A stretch of 64,000 bases of DNA from Stropharia rugosoannulata (Eukaryota > Basidiomycota > Agaricomycetes > Agaricales > Strophariaceae), in assembly GCA_028532985.1 (NCBI GenBank), contig JANCIK010000006.1, positions 2,356,001 through 2,420,000 of the forward strand, in the 5' to 3' direction. This document shows positions 10,656-20,058 of the stretch, piece by piece (positions within the stretch are counted from its first letter, which is position 1; every line of letters starts with the position of its first letter). The position numbers and the translations under genes were made by a program. Under the pieces are notes generated by a model. That model saw only the letters and a program-made list of their open reading frames with translations, made no database searches and had not been told where the DNA came from.

Positions 10656-12884
10656 TCAAATCAAGGTGACAGTCTGCAGAGGTGCTTCGTCAAACCAATC
10701 CTGCCATGTGGAATCGTAATATATCATTTCCAGCCTCCCAACGCGTCGGTATTGCTCCGCCTGTCCATCCGCCCGGACAAGAAGTAGGCCTTGCATCCAA
10801 TCTCCTTCATTCCTCCACTCTCTGCCTGCTCGGAGGATCAACACGAAGTACGCTCGCGCGTAGTCCGACTCCGTACCCTCTGAGCAATCGAGCCACAAGT
10901 CACAACGAACTTCACTCATCGTCTTTGGCTCTAGACAGTTTCCCGCAGGAAGAGTCCACAGCCAGCTAGTTGAATAAGATGGAATCTGAGAGCCATGGTG
11001 TTCGCCGCTGTGCGCCTCGAGCGTACATCTGCTGCCGTCGCGCATAAGAGGCGATATCTTCGCGGATAGTACAAGTCTGCCATTCTCAACCTCGCCGAAT
11101 GGGAGGGATTGAACTTTGGGGAAAGCAGTGGATTCAACAATGCCTGCCTCATAGCATGTATCGGATGACGGTGGAAAGAAAAGAAAGGATTTGGGACTTA
11201 ATGGACCGTCGACAGAGGCCCACGACCATGTTGGGGCGCGGTACTTAGAGGGACGGGAAAGGTGGGCCTCCATAGGTGACCGTACAGTCCACATGAGATC
11301 GTGCATGAGGTTGCGCTTCCACAGCCCAGAAATGTACTCGTCTGTCAGAGCGGTCTGGAACACTTCAGCAATACTGGACAGTGCAACTAGCTTATCGGAT
11401 TCAACCGTAATCTTTCGCTCTGAGTAGTCAATAAGGGTTTTTTGCCAACGCTTTTGAATCGCTTGTCTGTAGTATTTGATGATGCGCTTGATGCGTTTGA
11501 TGCGTTTGATACGCTTCATGCGCTTCATGCGCTTCATGCGTTTAATGCGCTTCATACGTTTGATGCGTTTGATGCAATTAATGCGCTTTCCGGCGACAGT
11601 AAACAACAAATAGTCGTCTACTTGAAAATGTTTTCCGTCCCGGAGATCGGGGTCGAGAGGCGGGCGGTTACTGGTATCTTGTTTATCAAAGTTACGGCAT
11701 TCATGATAGACATACGGAGGCTCAAAAATGAGCTTGCGAGATGCGAGCATGCTTTCCTGTAAGCACCAGCCTCGTTCATTCAATGGCTGATATTGAGAGA
11801 CAGTGTTATGCTTTCCCAATTGGTGTAATGGCCGTGGGATTGAGTATTTCAGCACCATGACTCCTGGAGGTTTCCCTTTATCAGGGAACACAAAGGGAAG
11901 AACGTCGGGCACCCGTTCATCGGGGAGAAACCCCTGCTCAGCTCGAAATGCAGATAGAACAGAGAGAGAGACATATGCATTGCGGTAGATGCTGGCCATG
12001 CCAGCCAGCTCCTTATTTTTGTCCTCGGCGGAGTCTTGAATAATGCAGAGGGCGTCTACCCAGAGATATGTCACGCCTAGCCTAAAGGTAACGTTGATCG
12101 CGTCTGCAATTGTTTGAGGAATAGGCAGAGTAATCCCTTTGTTTATATATGTGTTGATATTGGATTGGACGGTCTTTCCTGGTTGATCACCGCCCCATAC
12201 GTAACTGAGAGTGCAATAGCGACCTGAAAGGCCTCGAGTCTCCACAAGACGTGGACTGCGAGGATCTGAACAATCAATGACCCGGGTGGGGAGAGGAGTA
12301 TCTCGAATTGAAGGGCAGTGTGCGTGCTGCTGGGCACAATCATTCATGAGATGTATTGCTTTTGCATAGTTCACATACTCCGTTCTGGAATAAGATTGGT
12401 CATCTCTACCAATATCTTCAAAGGAGTTATCCCCTAGTCAATATATGCGTGCATCAGCAAGTTTGAAATGATATCCGAAAACCGCGGGTCTCGAGGACAC
12501 TAACTCACCCTTGAGGGCATACACTTCATAAACTACTGCATAGTGACCATTAATGTAGATGGTGAGGTCTTGTCTCGACTTGATGTTCACTTGGACTCTT
12601 ATTTGCGCGACTTTTTGGTCGGGATCAAACATGTCTGGATGCAATCCGTCCCTAGCCCTCTTGACCACGGTACACCAGGCACATTCTTCCTTCGTTATTG
12701 ACAGGGATATCTCCGCCCATGTGCACGTATAGCAGTACCCTGTAGTGTCGTCATGGTCGTCGGAGAGTGCCTTCTGGAATCCCTCGTGAGAGAAAAGGCC
12801 AGTCTGGCAAGCCGCGCAGAGAGATGAAGGATATCCTACAAGAGGCAAGGGTGCGAAGTAGTGTGATTCTGTTGAGTCGCCCAT
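10656..12884 (-). CDS. HET-domain (heterokaryon incompatibility) protein B, with KRI/KRM repeat
   Basis: Two exons: 12884-12509 and 12433-10656, giving 717 aa. The 75-nt intron (GTGAGT..TTGACTAG) sits at the same place as in the downstream paralogue. The N-terminus has the same two CxxC pairs (CAAC, CAWC). The HET domain is clear (YCTLSYVWGG, LWVDALCIIQD, IYRNAYVSLS). The two proteins are similar along their whole length, so this is a tandem duplication, now well diverged. The notable difference lies at residues 408-443, where this copy has twelve Lys-Arg-Ile/Met triplets. Protein A has ordinary sequence there (TTVNNNQVDEETLRKHW). The repeat keeps the frame and the downstream half is intact, so the gene is not broken. 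The function is inferred to be allorecognition-type cell death, as for other HET proteins. Confidence 0.93.
11481..11588 (-). repeat. Twelve 9-bp tandem units inside HET gene B
   Basis: Twelve imperfect 9-bp units (plus-strand consensus gatgcgttt / catgcgctt) follow one another without gaps. On the minus strand each encodes Lys-Arg-Ile or Lys-Arg-Met, except for one Asn-Cys-Ile unit. The units differ mainly at third codon positions and at the Ile/Met codon, so the amino-acid pattern is kept while the DNA drifts. Confidence 0.95.
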
Positions 12885-14122
12885 GAGTATGGGATAGCTC
12901 CAAGCAGAATAGTAAGAAAGCGTGAGGCAAGCTCGATTGTCTAGGTCGAGAAACGTGCAGCACTTGAGTTAAAAGGCTGGCCCTATTTGGATCGACAAGG
13001 CGGTGACCATCATAAAACATTTTAGTTGTTACTCGGGAGCTTGATAGCAGTGCGCCCCCCACGGCCCAGTTTCTTCCCAGGTGCAAACAAGGTGTCAGCG
13101 CTATGTCCTAAGAATAGTTTGTAGATGCTCCCAATGTCAGGTTATGCGAGGAGGTTTACTTTATGTAAAGTCCTTCCTCCTGTGAAAGAGGTCCAGGGAT
13201 TGCGGTGTCAGCGTTAGTGAGATACACCGAAGGCAACAACAACTTGGAAGAAGGCAGAGCAAGAACGATGGCCCAAATTAAGGGCAGGCGACTGAGCGCA
13301 TTGCCTAATACTTGGCACCTCCGTCCTCCTGCAGTACGTACGTTCGCTACGTCAAGTATCCAAGCTCCAGCCCAGCTGAGACGTACATAACGGTATGTAT
13401 CCTTGCTCATGGATATCCGAAGGAAATGCGTACACATACATACCACCTCACTTACTTGGTATAAGGCGATGAGAAGATAACAGGGTTTTTGCCTGGCCCT
13501 TGGTGAGCTGGCAGGGGTTTTTGCCGACGATTTCAAGAGAAGCGTTTACGACTTTGTGGCCATGTCTTTTGCTATTGCAAAGAATGGCTAGAACAGAGTC
13601 AGCTGAGGTTGAGAAGGGCATTCGGTGCATAGCCGTGTATAGCTGTGCTCTGGCCACCAGTGGCCCAGTGGGCCAGTGCATTCGGTGCAAAACACCATAG
13701 GACAACTATCGGGTGTACTCAGGCAGTGAGGCATTCTGTTTGTATCTGCCTTGGAAGCTTGAAAATCGAAGTTCGAGTCATGTATGAGGCCATAAGTATG
13801 CTGCGAGAATAGAACAAATAAGTTCTCTTGACAGCGCGTAAGGCACCCATTTTTGACAACGCATCGCCTCGTCATTTGGCCCGCAAAGATTACTGCTAAT
13901 GGCAAATTCCGCTCGAAGATTGACCATGATTTTTGGCAACTTCCCGAAACAGAACTATTCCACTCAAAGAGGCAGTATATAAGTAGGCGCACGCCTTGAA
14001 CCATTGATCCAACACTTTGCCCCTCATCATCGACCATCTGCTGTACAGTCAACGTCTTCTCAAAGCCCCTTTTCTTTGCCAGTCATCTCATTTGGACTTC
14101 CCGTTACAAGTCACACTTCATC
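12885..14122. promoter_or_regulatory. Divergent promoter region of HET gene B and the NDT-like gene
   Basis: 1.24 kb without a supportable gene, between two divergently transcribed genes. A TATA box for the plus-strand gene lies at 13976-13983. A short direct repeat (gcattcggtgca) occurs twice near 13618 and 13678. Open frames on the minus strand here have no protein-like features. Confidence 0.5.
13976..13983 (+). promoter_or_regulatory. TATA box of the NDT-like gene
   Basis: TATATAAG lies about 140 nt upstream of the ATG at 14123. The intervening sequence becomes rich in C and T near the start codon, as in many fungal leaders. The predicted transcription start would be about 14005-14015. 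Confidence 0.6.
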
Positions 14123-14728
14123 ATGGGGTTAGTTCAGTCGGTTGTATATAGTCTGATACCCTCGGTCCTCCTCAAAGGCAAGCGCGTGGATTCAGTAACT
14201 TTCATTGAAAATCTTACGATCACCGAATTCAACCCAAATGGCCCGACTGTGGTCTATCCGACCCAAAAGGCAGATACTCCCAGCACTCATAAATCCATCT
14301 TCTTAGCAGGCGCAATTGACATGGGCGCTGCAGTCGACTGGCAGGCTCACTTTATTGAATCCCTCAAGGGCGTGCCTACTGTTACATACAACCCGCGTCG
14401 CCCAACGTGGGATCCAAACTGGCCCCAGACCATAAACTTTAAACCTTTCAAGGAGCAGGTCGAGTGGGAACTGAACGCGATGGACAAAGTCAATTATATT
14501 GCGATGTACTTCCCACATCATGCGGCAGCCCCCATTAGTCTACTGGAGCTTGGTCTATATTCTACCAGCAAAAAGCTCTTGGTTGGGTGCCCTAAGGAAT
14601 ATTACAGAAGGGGAAACGTTGAAATTGTTTGCAAACGGTTAGGCATCCCGTTCTTTGAAACTCTCGAGGAATTAGAAAGCGAAGTCAAGTCGCTCATTCG
14701 GCAGGACCTCCAGCTTAAAGATGATTAA
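14123..14728 (+). CDS. Nucleoside 2-deoxyribosyltransferase-like protein
   Basis: A single exon of 201 aa. Residues 57-190 look like the Nuc_deoxyri_tr2 family: the glycine/acidic loop IFLAGAIDMG (59-68), an aromatic YNPRRPTWDPNW (89-100), the helix FKEQVEWELNAMD, and LLELGLYS, whose Glu142 sits where the catalytic glutamate of these enzymes lies. The family cleaves or transfers the N-glycosidic bond of nucleosides, and related folds occur in NAD-cleaving immune proteins; the substrate here is unknown. The first ~55 residues are not part of the domain. The protein starts MGLVQS, which fits an N-myristoylation signal (Gly2, Ser6) and would place it on membranes. It sits next to two HET genes, which makes a role in non-self response plausible but unproven. 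Confidence 0.75.
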   Translation: MGLVQSVVYSLIPSVLLKGKRVDSVTFIENLTITEFNPNGPTVVYPTQKADTPSTHKSIFLAGAIDMGAAVDWQAHFIESLKGVPTVTYNPRRPTWDPNWPQTINFKPFKEQVEWELNAMDKVNYIAMYFPHHAAAPISLLELGLYSTSKKLLVGCPKEYYRRGNVEIVCKRLGIPFFETLEELESEVKSLIRQDLQLKDD

Positions 14729-15250
14729 CTTATAGCTGCATGTGCTCAAGAGTGCCCCTAGACCCCCTATACCTTAATGCCGAGTTCAGCTGCTTGCCGC
14801 ATGTCTGAAAAAGCCAGTCCCAAGCCAGTCCAACAGATAATATGAAAAACCAATGGAGAAGCATGTTTACTGATTAAATGGGTTGCTGCTGAATGGATTA
14901 TGAGTATTGCATGGCAACTTTACAGGTACAACCTGGATGTTTTAGTAGCAAGTCAATGGAATTGTTCTTTTGTTAATCTTTTACTTTTCAGGAAGGTAAG
15001 TTAAGAGCCAACTGGTAATGTACAGTTCAGTAAGTTCTTGCTGGGTTCCAGGGTGTTGCAGCATCATGAGCAAAGTCATGCATTTGATGTTGACAAATCA
15101 GCGTTTCGGCAACAGCGGGCGCGGCTGGATGCACGGATTCGCTGTTCTGACGCAAACTATGCTTCATCTTAAAGGGCTCTAAACGAGGTTTCATCCTCAG
15201 CCTTCTTTACTTACCTGACCCTCCCCAACCACATCCTGTTTGCGCCTCCC
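14729..15250. other. Intergenic spacer
   Basis: 522 nt between two plus-strand genes, holding the 3' end of the NDT-like gene and the promoter of the Nudix gene. Just before the ATG at 15251 the sequence is pyrimidine-rich. I see nothing else in it. Confidence 0.4.
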
Positions 15251-16671
15251 ATGCAGACACGACGCTACCCCTACCAAGCTCTCGGCTCTTTCAAGAGCTG
15301 CACATCCACATCTGCACACACTCCCGCCCGATATGCTCGTCTCCGCACGTCAACCCGCCAGTACCACGTCGATGCGCCGCCTGTCGCGCCACTGAGGCTC
15401 CCGACCGGGTACGGCAGCCTTCTGCCCCTCGTTCACGAATGCAACAACCTCATCATGCCGCACGGCCCCTGGGACAACTTTAACCGTGAGCTCACCATCG
15501 CCACGCGCACCGCGGACGGCCGCATCGTCGACGCCGAGCCTGTTGTGCCTTTTCTCATCTCGCATGCCAAGGGCGAGCGGCCGGTGGGCTTCGTACGGCA
15601 GCAGGTCGCTGCGGCGTTAGAGAACGACCACCAAAAGCACCTCGTATCGGACGCGGCGTCGCCCTGGGACTTCCGGTACTCGGCCGACGCAAGCAAGGCG
15701 CTCAGGGCGGTCGCGTTTGCGGACTGGGTGAACGAGGGCGGAAAGTACACGCGCACGATGCACATGGAGCGGATCGTGTCGGACTGGCGGAAACACGGGG
15801 CGTTCACACCCATATTGCGGAGTATGTGCATGACTATGCCATTTGATGGATGAAGATAAGGAGGACTGACTGTCTGAGGCTTTAGATTGGGGAGACGAGG
15901 CGTATCCGGTGTATCTACACCCTCCCAATCCGATCACTCCTGCGGATGATCCTGTCGCGTTCGCCATCGAGCGCGCAGCACTCCCGCTATTCAGCTTCGT
16001 AAACTTTGGGGCACTACTTATCGGTGAGTTTGTCTCCTGGTCCTGCTTTTCCAACTGCTTGAGGGAAGCCCTTGACCAGCTTATGTCCGCGATCCCCATA
16101 CCAGCCAAATCAAGCTCTGGGTCCCCCGCCGGGCTATCCACAAACATACGTACGTGATTCTCTTAGCCCTATTTGAGAACTCCTGAAAATGACATCATCT
16201 AGCTGGCCCGGAAAGCTAGATGTGACCGTTGGCGGTGGTATGGGACTTGGGGTATCGGCTATGGACACAATCATCCAAGAGTCCGCAGAAGAAGCGCTTC
16301 TCGATCAGGACTACGTGCAGGAGTGGATTCGCCCGGTCGGTGTGCTGCCATTCCCCCACCGCTCCCCTGGAGGCTGGGCGCTGCCTGGCATCTACCACCT
16401 ATTTGACCTTCCCCTTCCTGGTGACGGGTCAATTGTTCCCCAAGTTAATGCGCTCGATGGTGAGGTGGAGAAATTTGAGCTCGTAGATGCCGAATCTGTT
16501 CTACAATACCTTCTAGATGGTCAGTTCAAGTCTAGCTCTGCCCTCGCCATCCTAGATTTCTTGATGCGGCAAGGCTATATTACGGAACTGACAGACCCAC
16601 GCTATCTTGACGTGTCTCGTCAGCTCAAAGCTAATTTCAAACTACCCGTCGCATGGCGGGCTCACCCATGA
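15251..16671 (+). CDS. DUF4743 / Nudix hydrolase (thiamine pyrophosphokinase-related type)
   Basis: Four exons: 15251-15821, 15886-16023, 16080-16149, 16203-16671; 415 aa. The N-terminal half matches the DUF4743 domain that precedes the Nudix domain in fungal Tnr3-like proteins (e.g. WRKHGAFTPILR, NWGDEAYPVY). The Nudix part reads IKLWVPRR, HTWPGKLDVTVGGG and the Nudix-box helix IIQESAEEALL, so the core EE pair is present while the upstream glutamate of the classical box is replaced. Nudix enzymes hydrolyse nucleoside diphosphate-linked compounds; the substrate here is not known. The first 45 residues are rich in Arg, Ser and Thr and free of acidic residues, consistent with a mitochondrial presequence. 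At the exon 2/3 junction the few residues usually found (GVH..) are missing. An upstream in-frame stop forces this acceptor, but the join is the least certain of the three. Confidence 0.83.
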
Positions 16672-16844
16672 AAACCCTTGCTTTGCACCCTTTACTGATT
16701 GCTATATTCTCATAAACTTGTATATGACATCCTCTCTTTCTTGTTGTTTAACCAATATCCTTCTACATGTAAATAGTGTATCTCACAGTAATCCCCCGCT
16801 TTGTAAAATTATGGAATATATATCCCGTCACGTTGGACACATAA

Positions 16845-19052
16845 TTAGGTTTTCTTGGGACCAAAGAAATTAAGCTTCTGTTGACCGGTCTTACCCTTTG
16901 CGCTGGTTCCTTTGGCCGCTGGTTTCGGCTTAGCCGCTGGTTTAACGGGAGCCCTCTTCGCAGGTGCAGACTCCTTAGTTGCCTTTCCCTTAGCCACGGG
17001 AGCCGCATCACTGGCATCTATATCTTCGTCCACTTCCTCTTTTTTCACCTTCTTTGACGAAACAGCCTTGGGTCTAGCAGCAGGTTTCGCAGGGGGCTCT
17101 TCTGGTTCGTCTCCCTCTTCTACGGATTCCCAGTCGGAGTAATCTTCCTTAACTAATTTAAAATGTCTGAGCAATGGGGCGACGAGATGCACATAATACA
17201 CCTACCGATATACCCATTTGCATCTTTCGTCCTGCGTGTTTTCGTGACTTTCCGCTTTTTCAGACCATTTTTGCCTACAGGAACGGCAGCTTTTTGCTTT
17301 CTCGGTTTAGCCCTGACCTTGACTGAAGGAGCCTCCTCTTCCATACTGACGTCTTCGTCCTGGATCCCAGACGACGTATCCTGGTCATCTTCGTCATCAA
17401 GTTCATTCGCGCTAGCATTTGTTGATGGCACACGGGAAACCTTTTCAACTTGGTCTAGTAGCGGGATGATGTGGGATGATTAGAGAGTAATTAGGCGTCC
17501 ACCACTGTCATGTTGAACTCACCATCATCAATATCCATTAATGCCCTTGCCTCCCTCTCTGCTTCTGAGTTTTCGGTACTTGCAGTCGCGTAGCTCTGTC
17601 TGGCCTTTCTCCGCGGTGGAGCCTTCGTTATAACATCGTCTTCGTCCTCATCGTCTGACAGGACAACGCGACGTTTGCCTCTGCTAGTCTCTGGTGCTGA
17701 TACTGCAGACGCTTTCGAAGTACTAGCAACATTTTCAGGCGATTTGTCCTTTGTCTTCTCCTTCTCCTTTGATTCGAGTCCAAGGGACGATTTGCGCTTC
17801 ACTCCACGCTAAAGAGGTCACGTCAGTATAGATTCAAGGAAACAAATCCATAAACATACAGGTGGTCCAAACTTCAACTTCGTAGGCTCTTTGGGAGGCC
17901 CCTCCTCCTGTTTTACCTCCTTTGAGGCAACACTCACAGGTTCCTTGGCCTTAGAAGGTGGTTTCTCAGGGGCGGACTTTGCGGCAGCGGCAGGCTTGGA
18001 GAAGAATAATTTCTTCTTCGAATCCGTAGTTTCCTCCTGCTTTACTTGCTTGGCAGCCACTGGTTCTTTTGCCTTCGTAAAGAATTGTAGTTTCCCTGTT
18101 TGCTTGGGCTTCTCCTTTTCTTTCACGTCTTTGTCGGAAGGGCCTGCTGTTGGCTCTTTGGTTTCTGTCTTCGTCACACCACCTTTTGGTTCAGCTATTT
18201 TGAGCTTGGAAGGGCCAGCCACCGGTGCACCGGGTTTTCGCTTCACTGGTCCCATCTAATTAACCAGATCAGAAAGGTTATGGTGACAAGGACTTGACGA
18301 ACCTTGATGCCCTTAGCTACAATACGACCCAGCTTGATGGAATAAGCTGGCCCTTTCTCCTTATCGGTAGTGCGGACAAGTTCAGTAGGTCCACATATCA
18401 AACCAGCATCCTTAAAATATTAGTCAAGACCTACTTCAAGGATACGACAAGCAAAAAGCAGCAAAGGACATACGTGAAGAGGTGCTGGAGACACGCTGTA
18501 TATGTGAATGGAAGTTAATTCAGAGTAGGTATCCTTAGCAGCTTGAGTGTGTATCAGCATAAATATCGGTGAACAGCGTAGGGCGTCGCACCTTCTAGAT
18601 CTGCTTCATTAACTATTGTAACCTGTACCTGCACCACCTCCTCTCCATCATCATCCTCCCAAGTATCCTCCGCTGTTCCCTCCATCGGATAGTCCCCGTC
18701 ATGTACTTTCGAGTCATGTACTTTCGAAGTTTGCTTCCGTACCCCGCTCAGCAAAAAAGTCGCTCGGCATGTCTGAGACTGAAATGGGGCGTTGTAATGG
18801 AACGTCGCGAGCTCGCTAATAAGCACGACGCGTTCTCAGACAAATGTGGTTGTCGTATGCAAAAAATGGGTGCCTACTTTTTGGCTTCATTGACGTGTAT
18901 GGAGAATTTCCTGCTTAGGGATCGGTACGTGACCTAGTAGAGGACTGCGATCAGCATATGCCAGCGCGTCAACGTGGACAGTAGCGGCATACAATGTTCT
19001 TCTCGATAAAAAGCTGCTTGGTTAAGTAGTCTGTTATTTCCCGAGTCGACAT
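16845..19052 (-). CDS. POL32: DNA polymerase delta subunit 3 (Pol32/Cdc27)
   Basis: Nine exons: 19052-18993, 18933-18878, 18815-18592, 18541-18474, 18410-18303, 18255-17860, 17808-17523, 17454-17206, 17152-16845; 584 aa. The N-terminal winged-helix part is typical of the family (VTYRSLSRKFSIHVNEAKNE, then IHIYSVSPAPLHDAG). The middle is long, charged and Lys/Glu/Pro-rich, as usual for the unstructured arm of this subunit. A conserved late block, NGYIVKEDYSDWES, precedes the tail. The protein ends in a PCNA-binding-like motif, QQKLNFFG at residues 573-580. The spacing between Leu and the Phe pair is one residue shorter than the standard PIP box. The subunit supports processive lagging-strand synthesis and translesion polymerase function in the nucleus. 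The gene is convergent with the Nudix gene, 173 nt apart. Confidence 0.92.
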
Positions 19053-20058
19053 TGGCGTGGATATGGTATAGCACAGACACTCAGAACCTGGTGGCGATGG
19101 CTAGTTGTAGTTTTATGTCGTTATGTCCAAGTTATGTCACGGGAGTGGGGCAACCTCGAAGCTGAGTCAAAGCCAAGTCAAAGCCGAGTCTGTGCTGATT
19201 CCTGAAGTGCCGCCATGCACGGATGTCACAGACCACGAGATTCTTGTAACGCGTTCGTGACATATCGATTGGACTCTGATCAAATTGGGTAGTATGTGAC
19301 GCAGCAACTCGTACTACTTACTTACAGAAAGATCACCTTTCTGTTGTCTTTCTGTACCAATGAAAAAATAGCATGTACCAGTAGGAAGTGACCTCAAATA
19401 TAAGGACTCTTTTACCACTTTGTGCTGCCACCCCGCCCAGCAATCAGCGGCGAGATTGAGCGAGACTCCTCCGGGTCACCAATTCCTCACATAAAACATA
19501 CTGATTCCGACCGTAAATTGAAATTAGCGCTTTACGATCGACGCAACTTGAAGCATTGTTCAAGTATTAGCGCTTGTTCAACAGCCTTAAGTCGCACTTG
19601 CGCACCGCTTCCCAGTTGTCTAACAGAGGAGTCGGTCATAAGTATTTGAAAGAGAAATAAGATTCAGAATTTCAAATGGGAATGGCGTTTTAGCCAAAGC
19701 GAGTTCTACACCATATAATAAACAAGCGCGACCAGGGTTCAAATACACATTCTCTTTATCATTCTCTTTTAAGCCCGATAGTGTCAATTAGAAACAAAAA
19801 ATCAGCCGCTTTACTAATTGAAGCAAGCACTGGCGTTGTCCAACTAGCGGTTGACTTGCGGACTCAAATTGAATAAATAGGAGAAACTCGGCGACTGCAG
19901 TTTTCTTGTGAAAAAGTTAAAAGGGTTTAATAACGGTTGTCGCGTACTTGTATCTTTCTTGAAGCATTACTACAGACCCTCGCTCTCTAATGCTTCCAGA
20001 GGTAAATGAGAATTGTGAAACGTATCACTTGTGTATTTACCTGGACAATCAATAGCCA
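19053..20058. other. Intergenic region upstream of POL32
   Basis: 1.0 kb between the start of POL32 and the stop of the hydantoinase gene, both on the minus strand. It contains a short direct repeat of agtcaaagcc near 19165-19185. No gene can be supported. Confidence 0.4.

Noticed and set aside
11442..11762. Plus-strand ORF with Ala-Leu-His/Ala-Phe-Asp repeats
   Set aside because: It is the antisense shadow of the 9-bp tandem array inside HET gene B.
13588..14052. Minus-strand 154-codon ORF
   Set aside because: It overlaps the TATA box and leader of the NDT-like gene, has many Cys/Trp/His residues typical of chance frames, and shows no domain.
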